Below, one piece after another: positions 16,840-25,616 of a stretch of 64,000 nucleotides of DNA (its first letter is position 1; every line of letters begins with the position of its first letter). The position numbers were made by a program, and so were the translations under genes. Origin of the DNA: Gemmobacter sp034519525 (GTDB lineage Bacteria > Pseudomonadota > Alphaproteobacteria > Rhodobacterales > Rhodobacteraceae); NCBI GenBank assembly GCA_034519525.1, contig JAXHOJ010000061.1, positions 1 to 64,000 on the forward strand, read 5' to 3'. The notes beneath the pieces are model-generated. The model worked only from the letters and a program-made list of their open reading frames with translations. It did no database searches and was not told the origin of the DNA.

Positions 16840-17598
16840 ATGTTCGGGATCGACATTTTTGATGCGGGGCTGCTGCCTGCCATGATCGTGGCACTGGCGG
16901 CGGGGGTGCTGTCGTTCCTGAGCCCCTGCGTGCTGCCGATCGTGCCGCCCTATCTGGCCTATATGGGTGGCATCTCGATGCCGGAACTGCGCGATGGCAG
17001 CACGGCGGCGCGGCGGCGCATCCTGCTGCCTGCGCTGTTCTTCGTGCTGGGGCTTTCGACGGTGTTCCTGTTCCTGGGTTTTGCCGCCTCGGCCTTCGGG
17101 ACGGTGTTCCTGCAGTATCAGGGCATCCTGGCCAAGGCATCCGGCGTGATGGTCATCGTGCTGGGCCTGCATTTTCTGGGCGTGTTCCGCATCCCGCTGC
17201 TGGACCGCGAAGCGCGGCTGGAGGCGGGGCAGCAGCAGGGCGGTTCGGCGCTGGGAGCCTATGTCCTTGGTCTGGCCTTCGCCTTTGGCTGGACGCCCTG
17301 CATCGGGCCGCAGCTGGGCGCGATTCTGTCGCTGGCGGCGAATGAGGCCAGCATGACGCGCGGCACGGCATTGCTGGCGGTCTATGCGCTGGGTCTGGGG
17401 CTGCCTTTCCTGCTGGCGGCGCTGTTCATCGAACGGGCGATGGGGCTGATGGCGCGGCTGAAACGCCATATGAAGCTGATCGAACGTGCGATGGGCCTGC
17501 TGCTGATCGTGGTGGGCGTGGCGCTGATTTCCGGCGCGCTGTCGGAATTTTCGTGGTTCCTGCTGGAAACCTTTCCGTTTCTGGCCACGCTGGGCTGA
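16840..17598 (+). CDS. ccdA: Cytochrome c biogenesis protein CcdA
   Basis: A 252-residue inner-membrane protein with six predicted helices. It passes electrons from cytoplasmic thioredoxin to periplasmic thiol proteins such as those reducing apocytochrome c. The paired redox cysteines are visible: C30 in SFLSPCVLPIVPPYL and C154 in FGWTPCIGP. Length and the SPCVLP and TPCIGP motifs are typical of the short DsbD relatives. It appears to be transcribed alone, or with the hydrolase gene 75 nt downstream. Confidence 0.93.
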   Translation: MFGIDIFDAGLLPAMIVALAAGVLSFLSPCVLPIVPPYLAYMGGISMPELRDGSTAARRRILLPALFFVLGLSTVFLFLGFAASAFGTVFLQYQGILAKASGVMVIVLGLHFLGVFRIPLLDREARLEAGQQQGGSALGAYVLGLAFAFGWTPCIGPQLGAILSLAANEASMTRGTALLAVYALGLGLPFLLAALFIERAMGLMARLKRHMKLIERAMGLLLIVVGVALISGALSEFSWFLLETFPFLATLG

Positions 17599-17673
17599 CG
17601 CCCCCGGAAGATCGCATTTTTGCCGGATTGCCATGCCAGCCTGATCTGCAAGGATAGGCCGGGGGGCTTTGGC

Positions 17674-18915
17674 ATGGATGGTGACAGGCGGCAGGGATCT
17701 GGGCAGGGCGCGTTCAGGCGCCGGGTGTTCTATATTCCGGGCTATGATCCGATCCATCCGCGCCGCTACCGCGAGCTGTATCGCCGCGAAGGGGCAGAGC
17801 AGGCGGCGCTGTCGGGCTATGATCTGCTGCTGAAACCCAAAAAGGTGCGCGGGCCCTATGGCTGGCATGTCGATGCGCAGATCGAAGGCGAGGCGGTGCA
17901 GGCCGATATCGAGGTTCTGGTCTGGTCTGACATCGTGCGGGGCAGCATGAATCAGGGGATTGCCGCGACCTATCTGCAGCTTTTGCGCACGGCCTGGGCC
18001 TATATTGCCAGCGGTGTGCTGTTCCGCCTGACGCGGCTGCGCGGCGGGCCGGTGGTGGCGGCGCTTTATCCGGTGGTCTTGCTGCTGGGGCAGCTGGTTC
18101 TGGCGCTGCTGCCTGCGGCGGCGCTGATGGGGCTGGGGGGCTGGCTTTGGCCGGGCTGGGGTGCGCTGATCGGCGGTGTGGCGGGGGTGGGGGCGGCGGT
18201 TCTGATCCTGCGCTGGTTCAAGAAGCAGGATCACCGCTTTTACGCCTATTACCTGATGCATGATTATGCCTTTGGCGCGCAGCATGGCGGTGCCAATCCG
18301 CCCGAGCTGGAGGCGCGGATGGCGGCCTTTCGCATGACGATTGCCGAGGCTTTGCGCGACCCCTATGATGAGGTGCTGGTGGTGGGCCATTCGTCGGGGG
18401 CGCATCTGGCGGTGTCGATCCTGGCGGATCTGATCCGCGAGGGGCTGCCTGCGGGCCATCCGCCCCTGGCGCTGCTGTCGCTGGGGCAGGTGGTGCCGAT
18501 GGTCAGCTTTCTGCCCGGGGCGCGGCGGTTGCGGGCCGATCTGGCCTATCTGTCGGCGTGCCCCGAACTGACCTGGGTGGATGTGACGGCGCCGGGCGAT
18601 GGCTGCGCCTTTGCGCTGTGCGATCCGGTGGCGGTTTCGGGGGTGGCGCCGGAAGGCCAGATCTGGCCGCTGATCTTTTCGGCAGCCTTCAGCCAGACCC
18701 TGCGGCCAGAAACCTGGGCGGTGAAGCGGCGGCAATATTTCCGCCTGCATTTTCAGTATATGTGCGCCTTTGACAATCTGCCGGGCGAGGCGTGGGATTA
18801 CGATTACTTCCGGGTGACGGCCGGGCCGCTGACGCTGGCCGCGCGCTTTGCCGGGCGGCCGCAATCGAAAAGCCGCATTGACCGGGCGGTGAACCGCTTT
18901 ACCACGGTGGCATGA
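17674..18915 (+). CDS. Membrane-associated alpha/beta-hydrolase-like protein
   Basis: A 413-residue protein of unknown substrate. It opens with RRVFYIPGYDPIHPRRYREL, resembling an oxyanion-hole loop. Two hydrophobic helices lie at about 130-185. The nucleophile elbow is GHSSG at 238-242 with S240. Aspartate and histidine partners are likely in the C-terminal third but not certain. The ATG at 17674 follows a GGGGGG run; an upstream in-frame start is less likely. Its stop overlaps the P450 start by 4 nt (ATGA), so the two are translated together and may act on the same lipid or terpenoid-like substrate. That link is inference. Confidence 0.7.
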   Translation: MDGDRRQGSGQGAFRRRVFYIPGYDPIHPRRYRELYRREGAEQAALSGYDLLLKPKKVRGPYGWHVDAQIEGEAVQADIEVLVWSDIVRGSMNQGIAATYLQLLRTAWAYIASGVLFRLTRLRGGPVVAALYPVVLLLGQLVLALLPAAALMGLGGWLWPGWGALIGGVAGVGAAVLILRWFKKQDHRFYAYYLMHDYAFGAQHGGANPPELEARMAAFRMTIAEALRDPYDEVLVVGHSSGAHLAVSILADLIREGLPAGHPPLALLSLGQVVPMVSFLPGARRLRADLAYLSACPELTWVDVTAPGDGCAFALCDPVAVSGVAPEGQIWPLIFSAAFSQTLRPETWAVKRRQYFRLHFQYMCAFDNLPGEAWDYDYFRVTAGPLTLAARFAGRPQSKSRIDRAVNRFTTVA

Positions 18916-20273
18916 CCGTGCAGCCCCCCAAGCCCGAACCACGCCCCGACCGGGTTTCGCTGCTGCGCTATCTGCGGCTGTTCCGGCGCGACATCCTGTC
19001 GGCGCAGCCCGCGCGGCTGTATCGGGCCTGGATGGCCGAATTTCGCACGCCGTTCTTTCGCAGCTACATGTGCAATGACCCGGCGCTGGTGGATCTTGTG
19101 CTGAAGGAGCGGCCGCAGGACTTTCCGAAAAGCGACCGCGTGGGCGAGGGGTTGCGCCCGCTGCTGGGGCAATCGGTCTTTGTGACCAATGGCGCGCAGT
19201 GGGAACGGCAGCGCCGCATCATCGACCCGGCGTTCGAGGGCGGGCGGCTGCGCGATACCTTTCCGGCGATGTGGGCGGCGGGGCAGGCGATGGTGACGCG
19301 GCTGGCGCCCCGGGCCAATGGCGCGCCGGTGGAGATGGAGTTCGAGGCGAGCCATGCCGCCGCCGATGTGATCTTTCGCACGCTGTTTTCGCTGCCGATC
19401 GAGGATGAAACGGCGGGGGCGGTGTTTCACGAATTCCGCAGGCATCAGAAGGCGCAGCCGATCCTGAACCTTGCGGCCTTTCTGCCGCTGCCGCGCTGGA
19501 TGCCGCGCTTTCACCGGGGCGAGACGAAGCGCACGGCGGCACGCATAAGGGCGCTGATTGCCGGGCTGACGGCGCGGCGGGCCGAAGACATTGCGGCGGG
19601 CACGGCGCCCGATGATCTGGCCACCAAGATCATGACCTTTCCCGATCCCGAGACCGGCGAAAGGTTTGCCACCGAAGAAATGGTGGATCAGGTGGCGATC
19701 TTCTTTCTGGCGGGGCATGAAACCTCGGCCTCGGCGCTGGGATGGGCGCTCTATCTGCTGGCCACCCATCCTGACTGGCAGGAAAAGGTGGCGGCAGAGG
19801 CGGCAGGTCTGGGCGATGCGCCCGATTTCGCGGCGCTGGGGCGGCTGCGCGTGACGCGGGCGGTGTTCCGCGAGGCGATGCGGCTGTATCCGCCGGTGCC
19901 GATGATGGTGCGGCAGGCGCGCTGCCCGGTGCGGCTGCGCGACCGTGACGCGCCAAAGGGGGCGCAGATCGTGCTGTCGCCCTGGCATCTGCACCGGCAT
20001 GAACGGATCTGGGACAACCCGGATGGCTTTGATCCGGGGCGGTTTGATACTGAAAATGGCAGGGCCGGGCTGCGGCAGGCCTATATCCCGTTTTCCGCCG
20101 GGCCGCGCGTCTGCCCCGGGGCGGGATTTGCCATGGCGGAAGGGCCGCTGCTGCTGGCGCTTGCCTTGCGCGCCTATCGCTTTGCCCCGGTGGAAGGCCG
20201 GGTTCCGGTGCCCGAGGCACATCTGACGGTGCGGGCGCGGGATGGCATCTGGCTGGCGGTCACACCGCGCTAG
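18912..20273 (+). CDS. Cytochrome P450
   Basis: A 453-residue haem monooxygenase. The I-helix oxygen-activation motif is AGHETS at 267-272. The K-helix ExxR is in FREAMRLYPPVPM, and the haem loop is FSAGPRVCPGAG with ligand C401. The phenylalanine of the usual FxxGxRxCxG pattern is kept. There is no membrane anchor, so it is a soluble class I type needing a ferredoxin and reductase, which are not in the window. It overlaps the hydrolase gene by 4 nt. The substrate is unknown; the sequence resembles the CYP family fused or paired with fatty-acid-type oxidation, but I cannot place it in a subfamily. Confidence 0.92.
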   Translation: MTVQPPKPEPRPDRVSLLRYLRLFRRDILSAQPARLYRAWMAEFRTPFFRSYMCNDPALVDLVLKERPQDFPKSDRVGEGLRPLLGQSVFVTNGAQWERQRRIIDPAFEGGRLRDTFPAMWAAGQAMVTRLAPRANGAPVEMEFEASHAAADVIFRTLFSLPIEDETAGAVFHEFRRHQKAQPILNLAAFLPLPRWMPRFHRGETKRTAARIRALIAGLTARRAEDIAAGTAPDDLATKIMTFPDPETGERFATEEMVDQVAIFFLAGHETSASALGWALYLLATHPDWQEKVAAEAAGLGDAPDFAALGRLRVTRAVFREAMRLYPPVPMMVRQARCPVRLRDRDAPKGAQIVLSPWHLHRHERIWDNPDGFDPGRFDTENGRAGLRQAYIPFSAGPRVCPGAGFAMAEGPLLLALALRAYRFAPVEGRVPVPEAHLTVRARDGIWLAVTPR

Positions 20274-20328
20274 CCGCTCTTGCGCCTGCCGCAGCATCGG
20301 CTAGCCTTGGCCCATCAAGGAGACCGAG

Positions 20329-22884
20329 ATGACCGCAACCCCCGTCAGACTTGCCGATTACCAGCCCTTTACCCATCTGATTTCGCAGGTCGATCTAACC
20401 TTCCGGCTGGACCCGCAGGCCAGCCGCGTGCTGGCGCGGTTGCAGATGTCGCCCAATCCGGCGCGGGGGCCGGGGCAGGATCTGCGGCTGGATGGCGAGG
20501 GGCTGCGGCTGATCCGGCTGGCCGTCGATGGCCGGGCGCTGGACTGTCAGCCCGATGCCACGGGGCTGACGATCCCGGCTGCGCTGCTGCCGGATGGGCC
20601 TTTCGTGCTGGAAACCGAGGTGGAGATCGCGCCCGAGGGCAATACGGCGCTGGAAGGCCTCTATATGTCGAACGGCATGTATTGCACGCAATGCGAGGCC
20701 GAGGGCTTTCGCAAGATCACCTTCTATCCCGACCGCCCCGATGTGATGGCCCGGTTCCGCGTGCGGGTGGAAAGCGCGCTGCCGGTGCTGCTGTCGAACG
20801 GCAATCCGGTGGCGGCGGGGGCGGGTTGGGCGGAATGGGATGACCCCTGGCCCAAGCCCGCCTATCTGTTCGCGCTGGTGGCGGGCGATCTGGTCGCCCA
20901 TTCCGACCATTTCACCACCGCCTCGGGCCGTGCGGTGGCGCTGAACATCTGGGTGCGCCGGGGCGACGAGGAGCGCTGCGCCTATGCGATGGACGGCCTG
21001 ATCCGGTCGATGCGCTGGGACGAACAGGTCTATGGCCGCGAATATGATCTGGACGTGTTCAACATCGTGGCCGTCGATGATTTCAACATGGGCGCGATGG
21101 AGAACAAGGGGCTGAACATCTTCAACTCCAAACTGGTGCTGGCCAGCCCGGACACCGCGACCGATCTGGATTATGAGCGGATCGAGGCGGTGATCGCGCA
21201 TGAGTATTTCCACAACTGGACCGGCAACCGCATCACCTGCCGCGACTGGTTCCAGCTGTGCCTGAAAGAAGGGCTGACCGTGTTCCGCGATCAGCAGTTC
21301 AGCGGCGACATGCGCAGCCATGCGGTGAAGCGGATCGAGGATGTGCTGACGCTGCGCGCCCGCCAGTTCCGCGAGGATCAGGGGCCGCTGGCCCATCCGG
21401 TGCGGCCCGACAGCTTTGTCGAGATCAACAATTTCTACACCGCCACCATCTATGAAAAAGGCGCCGAGATCATCGGCATGCTGAAGCGGCTGGTGGGCGA
21501 TGACGGCTACGCCCGGGCGCTGGATCTGTATTTCGCGCGCCATGACGGGCAGGCGGCGACGATCGAGGATTGGCTGGCGGTGTTCGAGGAGGCGACAGGC
21601 CGCGATCTGGCCCAGTTCAAGCGCTGGTATACCGAAGCAGGCACCCCGCGGCTGACGGTTTCGGAAGACTGGGATGGGGAGACCTTTGCGCTGACGCTGG
21701 AACAGCATCTGCCGCCGACGCCGGGCCAGCCGGAGAAGGGCGCCAAGGTGATTCCGGTGGCGGTGGGGCTTTTGAACCCCAATGGGGACGAGGTGGTGCC
21801 GACCCAGGTGCTGGAACTGACCGAGGCGCGGCAGACCTTCCGCTTTGCCGGGCTGGCGGCGCGGCCGGTGGCGTCGATCCTGCGGGGGTTTTCGGCGCCG
21901 GTGGTGCTGGACCGCGCGGTTCCGGCGGCAGAGCGCGCCTTCCTGCTGGCGCATGACACCGACCCGTTCAACCGCTGGGAGGCGGGGCGGGCGCTGGCCA
22001 AAGAGGTGATGGCCGAGATGATCGTGACCGGCGCGCCGGTCAGTGTTGACTGGCTGGACGGGCTGGCGCGGCTGGCGGTGGATGACGGGCTGGACCCGGC
22101 GTTCCGCGCGCTGGCGCTGCGGTTGCCGGGCGAGGATGACATGGCGGCGATGCTGGCCGGGGCGGGCCATGTGCCCGACCCCGAGGCGATCCATGCCGCA
22201 CGGGGGCGGATGGCCGATGCGCTGGCGCGCAGGCTGTCTGGTGCCTTGCCGCAGCTGATGTCGGATATGACGGTGGCGGGGCCCTTTGCGCCGGATGCGG
22301 CGCAGGCGGGCAAGCGGGCGCTGCGCAATGCCTGCCTGCAGCTGGTCAGCCGGATGGATGGCGGTTGCGCGGCCGAGGCGGCCCTTGCGGCGGCGGGCAA
22401 TATGACCGACAGCCTGGCCGCGCTGGCGGCGCTGCTGGATGCCGGGCAGGGCCAGGCGGAGCTGGCGCAGTTCGAGGCGCGCTGGCAGGGCGAGCGGCTG
22501 GTGATGGACAAATGGTTCATGCTGCAGGTGCTGCACGCCGCGCCCGATGCGCTGGCAGCGGTGGTGGAGCGGCTGACGGCGCGGGCGGATTTCGACTGGA
22601 AGAACCCCAACCGCTTTCGCAGCGTGATCGGCGCGCTTTCGGCCAATCATGCCGGGTTCCACCATGCCGATGGATCGGGTTACCGGCTGCTGGCGGACTG
22701 GCTTTTGCGGCTGGACCCGAAGAACCCGCAGACGGCGGCGCGGATGTCGACGGCCTTCGAGACCTGGACGCGCTATGATGCCGGGCGGCAGGCGCAGGCG
22801 CGGGGGGCGCTGGAGCGGATTGCCGGGGCGCCGGGGCTGAGCCGGGATCTGGGCGAGATGGTGGGGCGGATGCTGGGGGCGTAA
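20329..22884 (+). CDS. pepN: Aminopeptidase N
   Basis: An 851-residue M1 zinc metallopeptidase that removes N-terminal amino acids from peptides in the cytoplasm. GAMENKG is the substrate-binding loop. HEYFHNW at 291-297 gives zinc ligands H291 and H295 with E292 as catalytic base, and the third ligand follows in KEGLTVFRDQQF. The C-terminal helical domain is complete, so the protein is full length. It follows the P450 by 55 nt with its own AAGGAG ribosome site. A hairpin-plus-tail repeat lies downstream. Confidence 0.95.
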   Translation: MTATPVRLADYQPFTHLISQVDLTFRLDPQASRVLARLQMSPNPARGPGQDLRLDGEGLRLIRLAVDGRALDCQPDATGLTIPAALLPDGPFVLETEVEIAPEGNTALEGLYMSNGMYCTQCEAEGFRKITFYPDRPDVMARFRVRVESALPVLLSNGNPVAAGAGWAEWDDPWPKPAYLFALVAGDLVAHSDHFTTASGRAVALNIWVRRGDEERCAYAMDGLIRSMRWDEQVYGREYDLDVFNIVAVDDFNMGAMENKGLNIFNSKLVLASPDTATDLDYERIEAVIAHEYFHNWTGNRITCRDWFQLCLKEGLTVFRDQQFSGDMRSHAVKRIEDVLTLRARQFREDQGPLAHPVRPDSFVEINNFYTATIYEKGAEIIGMLKRLVGDDGYARALDLYFARHDGQAATIEDWLAVFEEATGRDLAQFKRWYTEAGTPRLTVSEDWDGETFALTLEQHLPPTPGQPEKGAKVIPVAVGLLNPNGDEVVPTQVLELTEARQTFRFAGLAARPVASILRGFSAPVVLDRAVPAAERAFLLAHDTDPFNRWEAGRALAKEVMAEMIVTGAPVSVDWLDGLARLAVDDGLDPAFRALALRLPGEDDMAAMLAGAGHVPDPEAIHAARGRMADALARRLSGALPQLMSDMTVAGPFAPDAAQAGKRALRNACLQLVSRMDGGCAAEAALAAAGNMTDSLAALAALLDAGQGQAELAQFEARWQGERLVMDKWFMLQVLHAAPDALAAVVERLTARADFDWKNPNRFRSVIGALSANHAGFHHADGSGYRLLADWLLRLDPKNPQTAARMSTAFETWTRYDAGRQAQARGALERIAGAPGLSRDLGEMVGRMLGA

Positions 22885-22959
22885 CCGCTGTGCAAGTGAC
22901 TGGCGTGCAGGTTGCCGGCGGTTACCGAGCGGAGCGCGCCTTGGGCGCGCAAGATATCA

Positions 22960-23031
22960 GCTGCCGCTCCGGCCTGCGCCGGATCGGCAGCGCGTTGCCT
23001 CCGGCGGGGGTATTTGGGCCAAGAGGAAGGG
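22960..23031 (+). repeat. 3'-end element after pepN
   Basis: The hairpin GCTGCCG ... CGGCAGC (22960-22966 with 22985-22991) has an inner TCCGGC/GCCGGA stem. It is followed by GGGGGTATTTGGGCCAAGAG at about 23005. The tail is the same as at 52305, and it lies 3' of pepN in the sense direction. A separate GCGCGCC/GGCGCGC hairpin precedes it. Confidence 0.6.
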
Positions 23032-23049
23032 GGAAGGCGTAAGGTCGGG

Positions 23050-23646
23050 TTACTGGCAGTAGCTTTGGGCTTTGACCCAGTTTTCCATCTCGGCCCGCAT
23101 GGTGGCCTTGCGGAAGGGCATCCAGTCGCGGCCGATGCCCTGACGGCCATTGCCAACGGCAACGCCATCGCGTTCGACGTGATGGGCGACCATTTCGACG
23201 GCGCAGGCCAGATTGGCGGTGCCGTCTTTCAGCGCGCTGGCGCTGGTGGCATCGCAGCCGTAATTGGCGGCAGAACGCGGCGAGATCTGCATCAGGCCGA
23301 TGTAGCGGCCACCGCCGCCGGCGGCCTGCGGGTTGTAGCCGCTTTCATATTTGCCGACGGTGGAGATCAGCCCGGCCCAGAAGGCGCGGCGTTCCGGCAG
23401 CGTGCCTTCGGCATAGCCGGGGCAGAGGCGGCCGATATCGGCGGGCACGCGGGCGGCGAGGGCGGCATCTTCTTCGGCGACGGCCATCAGGGTTTGCGCC
23501 GTCCATTCCGCCGATTGGGCGTGGCTGTCCCAGCGCATGGCGGGAATGGGCGCCGGAGACTTGGTCGAGACATCAGGGGACTGCATCGTGCAGCCTGCAA
23601 TCGCAGTCATCATCAGCGCCCCGAAGATCCCGGCCTTGACAGTCAT
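23050..23646 (-). CDS. Lytic-transglycosylase-like (SLT) lipoprotein
   Basis: A 198-residue protein. The signal peptide ends in the lipobox AIAGC, with the lipidated Cys at about residue 18, so it should be anchored in the outer or inner membrane facing the periplasm. The SLT-type domain shows KYESGYNPQA (the Glu is a candidate catalytic acid) followed by GRYIGLMQISPRSA. Such enzymes cleave peptidoglycan glycan strands. The protein ends KAQSYCQ. The start at 23646 is fixed by the signal peptide. It is divergent from gatB. Confidence 0.75.
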   Translation of the reverse strand: MTVKAGIFGALMMTAIAGCTMQSPDVSTKSPAPIPAMRWDSHAQSAEWTAQTLMAVAEEDAALAARVPADIGRLCPGYAEGTLPERRAFWAGLISTVGKYESGYNPQAAGGGGRYIGLMQISPRSAANYGCDATSASALKDGTANLACAVEMVAHHVERDGVAVGNGRQGIGRDWMPFRKATMRAEMENWVKAQSYCQ

Positions 23647-23814
23647 GTGCAACCCTGCAGCGGCGACGCGTCCATGCGCGACGGGGTGGTTTTCGCCCGA
23701 CTCCTGCCTTTGCGGCAAGTCGCGAGATTCCGCTTGCGCGGAAATCCGCCCGCCGCGCCTTGCCCGGCGGAACCGGGCGACCTATGAAGGGGGCAAGTTT
23801 GCAAGGGGACTGCG

Positions 23815-25327
23815 ATGCTTGACCTGACCTATGAAGCGCCGAAACCCAAGGTGATTTCCGGGGCGAAACATGACTGGGAACTGGTGATCGGCATGGAAAT
23901 CCATGCGCAGGTTTCCTCGAATGCCAAGCTGTTTTCGGGCGCCTCGACCGGGGTGGGGGCAGAGCCGAACAGCCATGTGAGCTTTCGTGGATTGCGCGAT
24001 GCCGGGGATGTTGCCGGTCATCAATGAATACTGCGTGGAGCAGGCGGTGCGCACGGGCCTTGGCATCAAGGCGGCGATCAATCTGCGGTCGGCCTTTGAC
24101 CGCAAGAATTACTTCTATCCCGACCTGCCGCAGGGCTATCAGATCAGCCAGCTGTATCACCCCATCGTGGGTGAGGGCGAGGTTCTGGTGGAGATGGGGC
24201 CGGGTGTGGCGCGGCTGGTCAGGATCGAGCGTATCCATCTGGAACAGGATGCGGGCAAGAGCATTCATGACATGGATCCGGCCATGTCTTTCGTCGATTT
24301 CAACCGCACCGGCGTGGCCCTGATGGAGATCGTATCCCGCCCCGATATCCGCGGCCCGGAAGAGGCGGCGGCCTATGTGGTGAAGCTGCGCCAGATCCTG
24401 CGCTATCTGGGCACCTGCGATGGCAATATGCAGAACGGCAATCTGCGGGCGGATGTGAACGTTTCGGTCTGCCGGGTGGGGCAATACGAGAAGTATCAGG
24501 AAACGCAGGATTTTTCGCATCTGGGCACGCGGTGCGAGATCAAGAACATGAACTCCATGCGGTTCATCCAGCAGGCGATCGATTACGAGGCGCGGCGCCA
24601 GATCGCCATTGTGGAAGATGGCGGTTCGGTGGTGCAGGAGACCCGGCTGTATGATCCCGACAAGGGCGAGACGCGGTCGATGCGCAGCAAGGAAGAGGCG
24701 CATGATTACCGCTATTTCCCTTGCCCGGACCTGCTGCCGCTGGAGATCGAACAGGATTGGGTCGATGATATCGCGGCGCGGATGCCGGAACTGCCGGATG
24801 CCAAGAAGGCGCGGTTCATGGGCGATTTCGGGCTGACGGATTACGACGCGAATGTGCTGACGGTGGAGCTGGAGGCGGCGGCGTTTTTCGAGGCGGTGGC
24901 GCAGGGGCGCGATGGCAAGACGGCGGCGAACTGGGTCATCAACGAGCTGTTTGGCCGGCTGAACAAGGAGGGCCATTCCATCGCGGAAAGCCCGGTATCG
25001 GCGGCGCAGCTGGGGGGTATGCTGGATCTGCTGGCCAAGGGCGAGATCACCGGCAAGATGGCCAAGGAGCTGTTCGAGATCCTGTGGACGGAAGGCGGCG
25101 ATCCGGCCGAGGTGGCAGCGGCGCGTGGCATGAAGGCGGTGACCGATACCGGCGCCATCGAGAAGGCGCTGGATGATCTGATTGCCGCCAATCCGGCGCA
25201 GGTGGAGAAGGCCAAGGTCAATGCGAAGCTGGCGGGCTGGTTCACTGGGCAGGTGCTGAAGGCCACGGGCGGCAAGGCCGATCCGGCGGTGGTGAATGCC
25301 ATGGTTGCGCAGAAGCTGGGCCTGTGA
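23815..25327 (+). CDS. gatB: Asp-tRNA(Asn)/Glu-tRNA(Gln) amidotransferase subunit B (one-base frameshift)
   Basis: Subunit B of GatCAB, which converts misacylated Glu-tRNA(Gln) and Asp-tRNA(Asn) to the correct amide form. It begins MLDLTYEAPKPKVISGAKHD and reaches PNSHVSF, after which the frame slips. Deleting one C at 23986 gives VSFVDCAMPGMLPVINEYC without any gap. The span is 1513 nt, one over a multiple of three, and the protein would be 503 residues. The rest, through the tRNA-binding tail domain ending NAMVAQKLGL, is intact. The gene is essential in organisms lacking GlnRS, so I read this as a sequencing error. Confidence 0.95.
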
Positions 25328-25350
25328 TTCGCAGGTAGAGGATGGGGAAG

Positions 25351-25372
25351 GGGCGCCTGCGGGCGCCCTTTT
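25351..25372 (+). terminator. Terminator after gatB
   Basis: GGGCGCC (25351-25357) pairs with GGCGCCC (25362-25368), followed by TTTT. Confidence 0.85.
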
Positions 25373-25385
25373 GTTATGTGCGGCA

Positions 25386-25515
25386 CCCCTCACCCCGGCC
25401 CTCTCCCCCGAGGGGAGAGGGGGCGCGGCGACCGGCGTTGCGTGGGGGGACATTGCAGAAGTCGGCAGATGGTAGCGCCCCCTCTCCCCTTGGGGGAGAG
25501 GGTAGGGTGAGGGGG
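25386..25515. repeat. Inverted pair of REP-like elements
   Basis: One copy runs 25386-25423 (CCCCTCACCCCGGCCCTCTC onward) and the other, in reverse orientation, 25476-25515. Each carries its own CCCTCTCCCC hairpin, and the two copies are also complementary to each other. They sit between the convergent gatB and dctA terminators. A third copy is at 8139-8180. Confidence 0.75.
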
Positions 25516-25529
25516 CAGCCCAGATGCAG

Positions 25530-25557
25530 AAAGGGGCACCCGTGGGGGTGCCCCTTT
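25530..25557 (-). terminator. Terminator after dctA
   Basis: On the minus strand AAAGGGGCACC, a short loop and GGTGCCCCTTT form an 11-bp stem ending in T residues. Confidence 0.8.
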
Positions 25558-25616
25558 CGCTTGTGGCCGGTCGAGGAGGTGACTGGCCGCCATTCCGGGC
25601 CGCCAGTCCGGGCCGA

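Noticed and set aside
25386..25515. A CRISPR-like array
   Set aside because: Only two inverted hairpin copies with no regular spacers; it is a REP pair.
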